Counted from the first letter of the stretch, positions 44,101 to 59,100 are shown. The stretch is 64,000 bases of DNA from Leuctra nigra (GCA_934045905.1 OW203771.1:5394001-5458000); one strand, 5' to 3'. A program made the numbers and translations. The notes: a model not told the origin generated them from the sequence alone.

Positions 44101-47100
44101 TAAACGGTATTCGAAAGAAAGCGTTTGGCTGAAAAAAGGTTTGAATTGACATCCCATGAAATATGTGCTAACACATCATCTAACTCTAGTAGGTGAACTA
44201 TGATTTCATTGATAATAACAAGGATTGATTGTCAAGGAATCTGACTGACTAGCAGCCAATTATTGAGCGAGCGAAGCGAGATACTCAATTTGACTGTTTT
44301 GGCAAGGACCTCTGTTTTTTTTGGTTTCTTTTTGGCTGCTAACAGGAGCAATAGAAGTCACACCGTTTCACCGATCGATCTGAAATTTGGCATACACGTA
44401 TAGACACAACATTTTCAGTTTGCTGACCATAATTTGTTTGAAATCCGTTCATTTGGTTAATTTAAAAATACTTATCACTTGAGAGGTTGAAAAATTAAAA
44501 TCTTCGATAAATCTAATCAAACTCATATTTTGCATAGTCATTAAAAGGCCAATATTATCTCTTATTTTACAAATTTTCATCCCCGTTTACACTTGTTGAC
44601 ATTTTTAATAGCTGTCAGAAATGAAGTATCGAAATTAATGTTTTTTATTGCGCAATTGGATCTGATTTGCTTTACGTACAAGAGTGCTTAGATGATATTT
44701 TCAAGAGACCATTTTAAATATAATCTCGGTGGCTCTGCTTTCTAAGAAAAATCATATGCACTTTGATTTCCAGGCACCTTAGTCCCTGTTTTATTTATTG
44801 TTGAAACAGGGACTTAGGTGTCTGGAAATCAAAGTGCATATGATTTTTCTTAGAAAGCAGAGCCACCGAGATAATATTTAAAATGGTCTAAAAACATACT
44901 TTTGTATTCATTGACTGGATCATTTAAATTCAATAAGGATGAAATGTTTTCTGAGCGTTTGGTACGAAATTCCGGTTTGACTTGGAGAATTTGCCCGTAT
45001 TCGTGCTCGCTCATCAACGCGTTACACTGAGCGTTTTCCTAGTTTTAGCTCAAATACCATTAATATTTGTTTGAGTGTATACATGGCCGCATGATACTAT
45101 TAGATTCCCTGTGCAGGTAATAAGATGCAACAGGTAATCGGCTAAACGACACATTGCATTCATGATGTTATCTGTTGTTCCAGAACATGGATATGACGTC
45201 ATGGATCGACGCCTCTTCCCCTGGACGCGTGTCCATAACCATGACGTAAGAATCACTTTAGGGATAATTCCAGGAACACGGCCAAGAGCCCTTAGAGATC
45301 TTCATGGTCTAGGAACACGGCCAAGAGCCCTTAGAGATCTTCACGGTCTAGGAACACGGCCAAGAGCCCTTAGAGACCTCCACGGTCTAGGAACACGGCC
45401 AAGAGCCCTTAGAGACCTCCACGGTCTAGGAACACGGCCAAGAGCCCTTAGAGACCTCCACGGTCTAGGAACACGGCCAAGAGCCCTTAGAGACCTCCAT
45501 GGTCTAGGAACACGGCCAAGAGCCCTTAGAGATCTTCATGGTCTAGGAACACGGCCAAGAGCCCTTAGAGATCTTCACGGTCTAGGAACACGGCCAAGAG
45601 CCCTTAGAGATCTTCATGGTCTAGGAACACGGCCAAGAGCCCTTAGAGATCTTCATGGTCTAGGAACACGGCCAAAAGCCCTTAGAGATCTTCACGGTCA
45701 AGGAACACGGCCAAGAGCCCTTAGAGATCTTCATGGTCTAGGAACACGGCCAAAAGCCCTTAGAGATCTTCACGGTCTAGGAACACGGCCAAGAGCCCTT
45801 AGAGACCTCCATAGTCTAGGAACACGGCCAAGAGCCCTTAGAGATCTTCATGGTCTAGGAACACGGCCAAGAGCCCTTAGAGACCTCCACGGTCTAGGAA
45901 CACGGCCAAGAGCCCTTAGAGACCACCATGGTCTAGGAACACGGCCAAGAGCCCTTAGAGATCTTCATTGTCTAGGAACACGGCCAAGAGCCCTTAGAGA
46001 TCTTCACGGTCTAGGAACACGGCCAAGAGCCCTTAGAGATCTTCACGGTCTAGGAACACGGCCAAGAGCCCTTAGAGATCTTCACGGTCTAGGAACACGG
46101 CCAAGAGCCCTTAGAGACCTCCACGGTCTAGGAACACAGCCAAGAGCCCTAAGAGATCTTCATGGTCTAGGAACACGGCCAAGAGCCCTTAGAGACCTCC
46201 ACGGTCTAGGAACACGGCCAAGAGCCCTTAGAGACCTTCATGGTCTAGGAACACGGCCAAGAGCCCTTAGAGACCTCCACGGTCTAGGAACACGGCCAAG
46301 AGCCCTTAGAGATCTTCATGGTCTAGGAACACGGCCAAGAGCCCTTAGAGACCTCCACGGTCTAGGAACACGGCCAAGAGCCCTTAGAGACCTCCACGGT
46401 CTAGGAACACGGCCAAGAGCCCTTAGAGACCTCCACGGTCTCGGAACACGGCCAAGAGCCCTTAGAGATCTTCACGGTCTAGGAACACGGCCAAGAGCCC
46501 TTAGAGATCTTCACGGTCTAGGAACACGGCCAAGAGTCCTTAGAGACCTCCACGGTCTAGGAACACGGCCAAGAGCCCTGAAAGACCTCCACGGTCTAGG
46601 AACACGGCCAAGAGCCCTTAGAGACCTCCACGGTCTAGGAACACGGCCAAGAGCCCTTAGAGATCTTCACGGTCTAGGAACACGGCCAAGAGCCCTTAGA
46701 GATCTTCACGGTCTAGGAACACGGCCAAGAGCCCTTAGAGATCTTCATGGTCTAGGAACACGGCCAAGAGCCCTTAGAGATCTTCACGGTCTAGGAACAC
46801 GGCCAAGAGCCCTTAGAGACCTCCACGGTCTAAGAACACGGCCAAGAGCCCTTAGAGATGTTCATGGTCTAGGAACACAACCAAGAGCCCTTAGAGACCT
46901 CCACGGTCTAGGAACACGGCCAAGAGCCCTTAGAGACCTCCACGGTCTAAGAACACGGCCAAGAGCCCTTAGAGATCTTCACGGTCTAGTTACACGGCCA
47001 AGAGCCCTTAGTGATCTTTATGGTCTAGGAACACGGCCAAGAGCCCTTAGAGATCTTCACGGTCTAGGAACACGGCCAAGAGCCCTTAGAGATCTTCACG

Positions 47101-50100
47101 GTCTAGGAACACGGCCAAGAGCACTAAGAGATCTTCACGGTCTAGGAACACGGCCAAGAGCCCTTAGAGATCTTCATGGTCTAGGAACACGGCCAAGAGC
47201 CCGTAGAGATCTTTACGGTCTAGGAACACGGCCAAGAGCCCTTAGAGACCTCCACGGTCTAAGAACACGGCCAAGAGCCCTTAGAGATCTTCATGGTCTA
47301 GGAACACGGCCAAGAGCCCTTAGAGACCTCCACGGTCTAGGAACACGGCCAAGAGCCCTTAGAGACCTCCACGGTCTAGGAACACGGCCAAGAGCCCTTA
47401 GAGACCTCCATGGTCTAGGAACACGGCCAAGAGCCCTTAGAGATCTTCATGGTCTAGGAACACGGCCAAGAGCCCTTAGAGATCTTCACGGTCTAGGAAC
47501 ACGGCCAAGAGCCCTTAGAGATCTTCACGGTCTAGGAACACGGCCAAGAGCCCTTAGAGATCTTCACGGTCTAGGAACACGGCCAAGAGCCCTTAGAGAC
47601 CTCCACGGTCTAGGAACACGGCAAAGAGCCCTTAGAGACCTCCATGGTCTAGGAACACGGCCAAGAGCCCTTAGAGATCTTCATGGTCTAGGAACACGGC
47701 CAAGAGCCCTTAGTGATCTTCATAGTCTAGGAACACGGCCAAGAGCCCTTAGAGATCTTCACGGTCTAGGAACACGGCCAAGAGCCCTTAGAGATCTTCA
47801 CGGTCTAGGAACACGGCCAAGAGCCCTTAGAGACCTCCACGGTCTAGGAACACGGCCAAGAGCTCTTAGAGACCTCCACGGTCTAGGAACACGGCCAAGA
47901 TCCCTTAGAGACCTCCACGGTCTAGGAACACGGCCAAGAGCCCTTAGAGACCTCCACGGTCTAGGAACACGGCCAAGAGCCCTTAGAGACCTCCACGGTC
48001 TAGGAACACGGCCAAGAGCCCTTAGAGATCTTCACGGTCTAGGAACACGGCCAAGAGCCCTTAGAGATCTTCATGGTCTAGGAACACGGCCAAGAGCCCT
48101 TAGAGACCTCTACGGTCTAGGAACACGGCCAAGAGCCCTTAGAGATCTTCATGGTCTAGGAACACGGCCAAGAGCCCTTAGAGATCTTCACGGTCTAGGA
48201 ACACGGCCAAGAGCCCTTAGAGATCTTCACGGTCTAGGAACACGGCCAAGAGCCCTTATAGATTTTCATGGTCTAGGAACACGGCCAAGAGCCTTTAGAG
48301 ATCTTCATGGTCTAGGAACACGGCCAAGAGCCCTTAGAGACCTCCACGGTCTAGGAACACGGCCAAGAGCCCTTAGAGACCTCCACGGTCTAGGAACACG
48401 GCAAAGAGCCCTTAGAGACCTCCACGGTCTAGGAACACGGCCAAGAGCCCTTAGAGATCTTCACGGTCTAGGAAGACGGCCAAGAGCCCTTAGAGATCTT
48501 CACGGTCTAGGAAGACGGCCAAGAGCCCTTAGAGATCTTCACGGTCTAGGAACACGGCCAAGAGCCCTTAGAGACCTCCACGGTCTAGGAACACGGCCAA
48601 GAGCCCTTAGAGACCTCCACGGTCTAGGAACACGGCCAAGATCCCTTAGAGACCTCCACGGTCTAGGAACACGGCCAAGAGCCCTTAGAGACCTCCACGG
48701 TCTAGGAACACGGCCAAGAGCCCTTAGAGATCTTCACGGTCTAGGAACACGGCCAAGAGCCCTTAGAGATCTTCACGGTCTAGGAACACGGCCAAGAGCC
48801 CTTAGAGATCTTCACGGTCTAGGAACACGGCCAAGAGCCCTTATAGATCTTCATGGTCTAGGAACACGGCCAAGAGCCCTTAGAGATCTTCATGGTCTAG
48901 GAACACGGCCAAGAGCCCTTAGAGACCTCCACGGTCTAGGAACACGGCCAAGAGCCCTTAGAGACCTCCACGGTCTAGGAACACGGCCAAGAGCCCTTAG
49001 AGATCTTCACGGTCTAGGAACACGGCCAAGAGCCCTTAGAGATCTTCATGGTCTAGGAACACTGCCAAGAGCCCTTAGTGATCTTCATGGTCTTGGAACA
49101 CGGCCAAAAGCCCTTAGAGACCTCCATGGTCTAGGAACACGGCCAAGAGCCCTTAGAGACCTCCATGGTCTAGGAACACGGCCAAGAGCCCTTATAGACC
49201 TCCATGGTCTAGGAACACGGCCAAGAGCCCTTAGAGATCTTCACGGTCTAGGAACACGGCCAAGAGCCCTTAGAGATCTTCATGGTCTAGGAACACGGCC
49301 AAGAGCCCTTAGAGACCTCTACGGTCTAAGAACACGGCCAAGAGCCCTTAGAGATCTTCATGGTCTATGAACACGGCCAAGAGCCCTTAGTGATCTTCAT
49401 AGTCTAGGAACACGGCCAAGAGCCCTTAGAGACCTCCATGGTCTAGGAACACGGCCAAGAGCCCTTAGAGACCTCCATGGTCTAGGAACACGGCCAAGAG
49501 CCCTTAGAGACCTCCATGGTCTAGGAACACGGCCAAGAGCCCTTAGAGACCTCCATGGTCTAGGAACACGGCCACGAGCCCTTAGAGACCTCCATGGTCT
49601 AGGAACACGGCCAAGAGCCCTTAGAGATCTTCATGGTCTAGGAACACGGCCAAGAGCCCTTAGAGATCTTCATGGTCTAGGAACACGGCCAAGAGCCCTT
49701 AGAGATCTTCACGGTCTAGGAACACGGCCAAGAGCCCTTAGAGATCTTCACGGTCTAGGAACACGGCCAAGAGCCCTTAGAGACCTCCACGGTCTAGGAA
49801 CACGGCCAAGAGCCCTTAGAAATCTTCATGGTCTAGGAACACGGCCAAGAGCCCTTAGAGACCTCCACGGTCTAGGAACACGGCCAAGAGCCCTTAGAGA
49901 CCTCCACGGCCTAGGAACACGGCCAAGAGCCCTTAGAGATCTTCATGGTCTAGGAACACGGCCAAGAGCCCTTAGAGATCTTCACGGTCTAGGAACACGG
50001 CCAAGAGCCCTTAGAGATCTTCATGGTCTAGGAACACGGCCAAGAGCCCTTAGAGACCTCCATGGTCTAGGAACACGGCCAAGAGCCCTTAGAGATCTTC

Positions 50101-53100
50101 ACGGTCTAGATATGCTCAGGACGCGGTGTTAAGCTTCACTTAAACACCACTTAGGGTGAGTTTAGAATGAAGGTCTGTGGTTATGGACCGGTCAAGATGG
50201 AAGACGCCACTGCCATCTGGACGTACTGAATGGAAGCTGCTAGATTGACGGAGTTTACCCGCTTCAATCCAGAGTGAGTCACTTTATCTTTAGTCCTGTC
50301 ATATGTACATTTTCTTTTGGAGCGGTTTTAGAGGGAAATACGAAATATAAATTGCTATATTACATGGCAAACGGTAATGAATATTGAAAAAACAAGAAAG
50401 ACATGACATGTATTGAACCTTTATCTACATTTTCATCGCTTAATGTCATAACTTTGCACCTACTATGTGGTCAGCATTAGTCGGGCACGAAAACGCTCCG
50501 TCAGAGCAACGGACGAGAAACTGAGCGTTTTCGTGCCCTACTTTTAAACATATTTTTTTTACCAAAATTTATTGAAAAAAAAATGATTAAGGACAATTCA
50601 ATTCAATTTTAATATAATTTTATTTCTTCCAAAAAAATAATAATGTTTACATACAATTTTCCTTAAACCATATGCTTTCCTTGCGCAACCTTTACATATT
50701 ACATAATTACATATTGCATTTACCTTTTACATATTGTTACATTATACTATGAATCAGTAGTACAACAGTGTTGAGATAAAAGGAGACACAGCGAAAAAGG
50801 AAACACAAAAGAGCGTGGATAAGAGAAATAGTTTACAAGGGGTTGAGGGGGCATTTTATTTTGGAAGCAGCCAGCATAATGGAAAACCATTGTGCGCTGG
50901 CATACATTCTTTTACATTTCTAGAAATCAAAGCTAGTCGTCAGCTCAACCACAGATTATGAACAACAAAAATATTATGTAAAGTATAGAAGATATTAAGA
51001 ACAATTTCTCGATTACGGAAAAGAAAGAAATTGGACGATCAGATATTGAATATTGAAGTGAGAGGATATAAAAGAATTAATATTGAAATTAAAATTAAAA
51101 TAGTGGTGGAGGGGGGAGATTATAGTAAATTTTAGTAAATTTATCAACTTCAAATCAAAATATTTCAGTTAACAAAATTATCATAGAAATCCCTACCTAC
51201 TTCTCTGATCCATGCGGTGATCAGTATTTTGAATAATTTAATATTAGCAGTTTTACGAATATCGATAGGAAGCGCATTGAACAGTCGTGGACCAATGTAA
51301 CTTACGTGTTGTTGCCCTTTTTGTTTCTTACAGTATATATCAAATTTAACATATATAAATTATTTTTATTACTACCTCGGGTTTTTGGAACAGGTAGCGT
51401 TGGATGCGTAATTTCAGGAATTCTGTATTTACCGAAATTAAGAAAAAGATACATCAAAGCCCTTTTTATAAAACTTTGTCTGATATCAAGATGTAAGACC
51501 CAGAAGGTTCATTTTATACTATCTTGAAGTCTATCTTAAATACTATCTTAAATATAAATTTCATGTATGATATGTATGATATTTACTTGGAACAAGAATA
51601 TATACGTTTTTACACCAAAAATCAACTAATTATTACGAATTAACGAAACAAAAAATAATAAATTGCCCGAGCTTCATATTTCATTATGGATGTCAGATGG
51701 GATGTAGATAGGATGCAGATAGGATGTAGTTGACTACGTACTGTGTGAGCGTACACTTGCAACTTCTGGATGAACAACTTCGTTCTGCACTTTAAGACGG
51801 CTGGGTAGTGAGTTTGACATTGAAGCGTTTTTTATTCGATTTTTATCAATATCTTTTACTAATGTAATTGTTAACAAAATAAGGCTTTGTACGAGTATTC
51901 AGAACAGTTCAATGAAAATAATTCCACAGCTTGTAATAGTGTATTAGATTTTCTTTGTCCTACAGACGTTTAGTGCCCGAAAATTAGTAAAATTATGGCA
52001 CTAAACATCTGAAGAACAAAGTAAATCTAATAAACAATTCCAACCTATGACATTATTTTCATTGAACTGTTCTGAATTTCAGTATTTCAGTATTTCAGTA
52101 TTTTTTATTGTCATTTGTGAATTACATTGTAATTATAAAAGACAGTCATTGATAAACATTGTTCATTATAAAACTTATTAAACTACATCCACAACACTAT
52201 TTAATACACAGCATATTAATTGCTCTCACTTTTGACATGTTTAGTTATAGCCAACTTAAACTCGTGAACATCTTTGCTATCTTTGATTACTCTAGGGATT
52301 TTGTTAAAATCCCTAAACCCTTTATAAAATATACTGTTATTTAACCTACTGTAGTTACAATGCGTAAGAAAAGCATCATCTGCATGACGAGTCATGTGTT
52401 CATGCAGAGATTTGTCAATGATAAAATACTTTGGCATATACCCTTTATAAATTTTAAAAACAAATATATACACAGCTATGTCTATCATTTCTCTGATAGT
52501 ACACCATTTAAGTTTTTCTCTCATGCCACTCGTTGGGGTCATCCTCCTTTCTCTAAGAATACATCGCATTACTTTGTTCTGCATGATCTGCAACCTATTA
52601 ATATCTTCTTGTGTGTTATTACAAAGCTTGTACAAAGCCCTATTTTCCAATTACATTGATAAAAGATATTGATAAAAATCGTATAAAAAATTCTTCAAGG
52701 CCACGCTCACTACTCAGCCCTCTTAACGTCACCGAGGTGGCACTGCGCACGAGCAGAACCGCATTGGTCGAGCAGAAGTTGCTACGATTGGACTAAACAT
52801 GATCTTGGTTACAGCTGCATCAACGGAGCACAGAATGGCAACGGACTGACGGGAAAGTTCCAGAATGAGAGGACCTGATTGGCTGGAAACACAACTTCTA
52901 CGAGACTGCCCTGTTGGTGACTTGACTTCCTTGGCTTTCTCACTGGCGCAAGGTATTTCAACAGTCTCCAGGAATTGTAAGTAATCGGTACCATGTTGGT
53001 ACCATGTTAAATACTGGGTTAATTTTGGTTCGACTTTTTATTTCTGTTATCCTTGGTTTTCGGGGAGGCAATTGCCATACTTTTGCGACTAAAGCCGTGC

Positions 53101-56100
53101 GATGTTTTTCGTGATTCAGTGATGTGTTTGAGAAGAAAAGAAGATGACGCCACTGCGCCGACGCACACGGACTCAACACGGACTCAGGACTCAGGTACAG
53201 GTAGTTCAAGTGCATCAGGGTGCACTGGGACATTATTTCGGGACCGAGTGGGCCAGTCCCGCAGGATGAGGTGATGCGCAATACACAGCCTCTCCCTCGT
53301 CAAGACCGTAGTGCATGGCGAGCAGTCATGTCCTACTCGAGGTGGTCCTGTTCATGCAGAACACTACGGCTCTAGACTGGGAAGTCGAGAAACATCCATG
53401 ATTCAGGATCCTTATTAATATCAGGGACTGGTACCGGAACCTTCATTTCGTTTCAAATCTGAAATATTTACTGCCATTTACAGTTTTTCAAATAAATGAT
53501 CACCGAGTCAAATTAATGTTAGACATTTCTAAGCATGTAAGATCCCAAAAGTCGATTTTTTTTATTCTGAATTCGATGGATTCAGATTCAGATTTATTTC
53601 CATTCACATTTAAAAAAAAGCATTAACCCATGAGATCAAGTCCTCTTCCAGTAGGGTATAACCGATTAGAACCCTTATGGAACCAAAATGGAACCGGAAT
53701 CGTTATTTTACTTTTTCCAGGAACCGGAACCGTAATCGGAACCGTTATATTTAAAAACTTGGAACCGGTACCGGAACCGGAACCGTTATTCATTTGGGTT
53801 CCAGTCCCTGTTTAATATCACTCACTTGTAGGGTCATTTGAATTCCAAGTCATAGCTATCCCAGTAAAAAACACTCCGTGTAAAAAGGTAGCTAAGTCTC
53901 TTCAACTAAGAAAAAAAAATCTAAATTCTGCACTGAAAAGCAGTGATATCAAAAAATGGGCCAAGTCAAAACTATTTGAAAAATCAAAAAAATACTTTGC
54001 GCATCGTGTAGTATAAATAATATAGACGTGTAGGCCAGAAATCAATGTACTATTATATCTATAATATACTTTTATAATCTAATACACAAAAGAACAATGT
54101 GACAATGATTTTTTAGATTTTTTAAAAATCACCGAGTCTATATTAGCCTACATGACATATTGCGTACATACATTATGTGTTGCAATATGATCCACTCAAG
54201 CAAAATAAAATAATCTGTCATTTATTGAAACTGAGAATAGCCATCTATTAGCAATGCTACACAGAGCAACCCAGAATGCAGTGGAATTTATTTCTGTTTT
54301 GAAAACATAATTAATTCTGACAGTTACAAAACTTTTAAAATGTCAATATGTGCATAAGTCCTGATTGTACTGAAATTTTTTAAAATAAATGAAAATGGTA
54401 GGTACTTAATGACCATGCAAAATTTTAACTTGATCTGTCCATTTTGATTTTCGACCAATCAGAAGATATGTTTTTAATTGAACCAATCAGAGGGCAGCTC
54501 TCAAAAACATCCCAGACTAATTAAAAATGATATAATTTTTATGTGTGCAAAATTTCAACTCGATCAGAAAAACATGTGGCCAGAATCATCGGGAAGCAAA
54601 AAAAACAGAGAAAGTGTCCAAAAAAGCCGAATAGAGACGCTCGATCAAAAAGCCATTTTTTTATACTGTCTATTTTATTATTTTATTTCCAAAACATAAA
54701 AAATGTCGCCAACCAGTGGTCCGCGGACCAATGCTGGTCCGCAAGAAAATTTTGGCGGTCCGCAGAGAAATTTGGAAGTTTACTTTTAAGTTTCCATGCA
54801 ATTTATTTAATTTAGAAAAATGGCAATCCAATACAAATGTACTGAATTCGGACATGTTTCAATACATAAATATAGCCTTTTAAAAGTATACTGATTCAAC
54901 GCCCCTCCCTAGGTTTTTATACAATTATATAACAAGAAAAGTGTTAAAATCGCGTCTTAGAAATGCATCAAATTCAGTTTCAGTTTCAGTTTCAGTTTTA
55001 TTGCCATTTGTCAAGGCAATACAATGTTAGTACATACACGTAATACACAAGCTGTGACCCATAAGCTTTATGCTTTTTTAGGGTATTTGGAAAATCTTAG
55101 TTACTAGGTAACTTAGTTACTCATGAATAAAAAATCCCAGAAAAAACACTCCGTGTAAAAATACCAGCCAAGTCTCTTTAACTATAAAAAAAAATAGAAG
55201 AAATCTAAAAATTCAGCACTGAAAAGGAGTGATATCAAAAAAGGAGCCAAGTCAACGAATTTTCCAAATTTTAATCGTACCATTGAAATAAAAATATCAA
55301 CCCCCGAGAAATACTTAAAAAAAGGACTTGGCGCATCGTTTTTTTAAAGACACTTTTCTATCCTAAAAGTATAGGAAGAACTCTACAAGTATATTTTCCT
55401 GAGTATATCACATTCATTATCGACGAATCATACTACGTTTTAATATAACTAGTACTCTTACCTACTGGCAGTTTTGGTATTTTGTCAATATTCAGAGGAA
55501 ATAAACGGATAAACGAATAACGAATAAACGGAAGCGGCCTAGTCTATTCGTTATTGCCACTATTTCTAGGGTCATATTAATCAATCATACTTCTCAATAT
55601 CGTGACTGAGGGAAATAGCGAAAGCGCTCATTACAAGAAGGCCGTCAATGAGATTTGTATAAGTGACTAGTGCACTGAGCCATGCTGCTCAAATAATTAC
55701 TGACTAGATTTTTATCTAAAGTAATACGTTATGTAATTTATGAATTTTTTTGGTATAAAATGTTAATTAATAGCAATTAATTACACGGCGAGAAGGTTCA
55801 AAGTATAATGCTGTAGTAGGTATGTTGATGTACCCACAAAACTATAGGTACCTACCAATCACAAACACAACTGTTCTGTATTTATTGCTTGTAAGACAAT
55901 GCTATGTTTCTTTGCGTACTTATATTTAAATTTAAAATATTTTACAGAATGTTCAATATTTAATTTGAAAGTTTTGTCCCAATTTTTCTAGGCATTTCTG
56001 AACTACGTAGTATGTGAGTGGCATAAGCTTAAGAATAGAAAAATGTCTTTAAAAAAACGATGCGCCAAGTCCTTTTTTTAAGTATTTCTCGGGGGTTGAT

Positions 56101-59100
56101 AATTTTATTTCAATGGTACGATTAAAATTTGGAAAATTCGTTGACTTGGCTCCTTTTTTGATATCACTCCTTTTCAGTGCTGAATTTTTAGATTTCTTCT
56201 ATTTTTTTTTATAGTTAAAGAGACTTGGCTGGTATTTTTACACGGAGTGTTTTTTCTGGGATATCACTTCTTTTGTTAGTTTATTCATACAGCTTGTAGC
56301 ACATGTCCGAGCAGGGACTAATTTCTTTAAAAAAATACGCCTCAACCGATTTGGTTACTATGAAAAGTTGCGTTTGGTATAAGATGAAAATGATTATCCA
56401 AGAAGAATAGCTTAAGTTTCGTTATAATCGATCCAGCCGTTTTCGATACATGACGTCACTTCCGGTTTTGAAATAGCGGCCGAATTCCGGTATAGGTAAT
56501 AAGAAAACAATCTAGTTTTATCTAGTTGATACCTTCATGAACGACCATCTGAATTCCTAATCCCTATATTTCCGTAAAATCGGTCATGCCGTTTGTAATA
56601 TATGACGTCACTTCCGGTTTCATTTAGTGGTTCCTGCCGCCATTTCCGGTACCATTAATTTATTTATTCATTTTTCACAATTGATTTTTCAAATAAATAG
56701 CAGAATGAATACGCAGGAGCTAGTTCAGTTGCAATCGGTACAGGCGTTTTAGATATATGACGTCACTTCCGGTTTCAGGAATGGCGGCCGAGAACACTGC
56801 TACCTTGAATATATAAATTGTATTGTCTATGTTACAATGTAAGTTAATTATGTACGTATTTTAAGTATAATTTGTTGAAATAAGTTAAATATTGCGTATT
56901 TATGACGTCACTTCCGGTTTAGAAAATAAGAAAATAATATTTTTTTTATTGATACTTCATATAGATGACCATCTTAATCGAATGGCGCTAATTTCGTTCT
57001 AATCGGTCCAGACGTTTTTGAGTTATGACGTCACTTCCGGTTTCAAAATGGCGGCTTCCGGTTGGTTTTATAAAAAGGCACCTCAGACGCCAAAAGTGCA
57101 CATGTGGTAAAAATTTCAGGTCGATCGGTTCAGCCGTTTAGGCTGTGGCGGTGATAGCGACGTTTCGTGATATCATCAGAATCATCATCATCTTCAGAAT
57201 CAGAAAGTGGTGTAATTTCACTGTTTTCTCGGTCCTCTAGCGCGCAAATGGCATAACCTATTGTTCCCAAATTTGGTATATGTAGTGGGGTGGGCCATAG
57301 CTCGAAATTAAGATATTTCGCAACAATGTGAGATTTACCAATTTTGAGATCCAGTAGGCCGAAAATGCCATGTTGTTGCTTACAGTAAAAGTGTTTGGTC
57401 TGCTCCTCAGTTTATTAGGCATTTACGGTATGTTGAGTGACTGTGAGTGTATAGTACGACTTGGCTGGGTGGAGCGACCGCTCCACTAGATAAAAAAAAT
57501 ATGGGGGGCTGTGCCCCCCGGACCCGCATTTCGATGGGGAGCCCTCCCCCTCATTGTCTTCTTAAGGTGGATTCACACGGCCGTTCCAAACCTGCCAAGT
57601 TTGCCGAAGTTCCGAATCGCCGTTCCAAAAACTCCCGTGTGAACTATGAAAGTTTGGAACTCAATCTTCGCATTTCGAATCTTTTCATAGTTCACACAAG
57701 AGATTTTGGAACGGCGATTCGGAACTTTGGCAAACTTGGGAAGTTTGGAACGGCCGTGTGAATCCACCTTTAGACACTAGTACCTCCAGCTCAAGTTCTT
57801 AAACAATATTATCCCCCCCCCCCCTGCAAATTTAGTTCCTACGCGCCTGATTACAATTAGGTCAAATAAAAAATAGCTAAATGCCAATTAGTATTTTACG
57901 TCTTTTTGCGCACCCGGTTACTCTGGTGTCAATAGAAAGAATTTGAACCTCTTGCGGTCAACGGCTATGCATAAAGGACGTCACACACAGGGGGGACAGG
58001 GGGAAGGGGGGTGTCAAAATAACCCATTTTTAGCGTGACGTCCTTTATGCACAGCCCCTCACGGCCGCCGTCACTATACCGTGAACGCTAATCTGTATAC
58101 TACGCTTAGCGTTTAATTTTTGTAGAATAGAATAGAATAGAATAGAATATATTTTATTGTTAATATTGATCACAAGGTGATATTTAACACAGTCATAATC
58201 CAGTCCAGTCTGGAAACAATAACATGAAAAAAAGTTAAATAAGTTCATGTAAGTTACCATCAAAGTCCATCACCATACCATCCATCAAGTTGATTGAACT
58301 CACCGTTGAAGAAGGTTGCTCTGACGACGGTCTCCTCTCCTCGGATGAAATAACACGGCTCCACGTCGCAGCCCTCGACCTCCATGGCTATGGGCGGGTT
58401 GCCGTGGGTGACGTTCTTGCCTGAACACAAGCCATCGACACTTCGTAGCTCATGCATTCTTGTGGCTCGATATCTGATCCTTTTGACTCGTTTCAGGCAG
58501 ATCTTTTTGCTGCCACCTGGAGCATTGAAGTTGCACCGTTTCACCGATCAATCTAAAATTTTGCACACATGTAGAGACATACTTTTCTGTTTGCAGACCC
58601 TAATTTTTTTGATATCCGTTCATTGGTTAAAATTTATATAAATATCACAGATATCACAGAAGAGCCAAGCCTGGCCAGCTAGCTTAGGAGTCCGGGCCCT
58701 AGTAAATGGTGGCCTCACCACCCCCCGACCCGACTTTTGGAACCGGGAGAAGGATTATTATTATCACAGATTAAGGTTGAAAACTGAGCATGGTCTTTGA
58801 TAAATCTGATCAAACTCATAATTTGCATGGTCAATAAGACCAACAATGTCTCTTATTTTAAAAATTTTCATCCCAATCAGTTAAGGTGGCTGTATATCAC
58901 GTGACTTTTCAACCAAAAAGCTACACATTTTCATTTGGAAGGGTTCAGTTCAGCAAATACTTCTCACTCATCAGATAAGTTAGGACACATCAGTTGGACC
59001 TATCTACGCAGAAAAGTACTGCGAAAATAACATATTAGATGATTTTACTTCCTTGCACCTAAATATTCTCAAATCAAGACCTGAAGTTAAAGGAAATTCT

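Noticed and set aside
45162..49370. 1402-codon open frame of 13-residue repeats as a protein gene
   Set aside because: It is one frame through a 39-bp minisatellite with no signal, flanking domain or start context. Many units carry random replacements, and the array continues past the stop unchanged in character.
45273..50108. CRISPR-like regular repeat
   Set aside because: Units are contiguous with no unique spacers, and the context is eukaryotic.
57573..57767. Open frame inside the TTA-flanked MITE
   Set aside because: The plus and minus frames mirror each other because the element is an inverted repeat.
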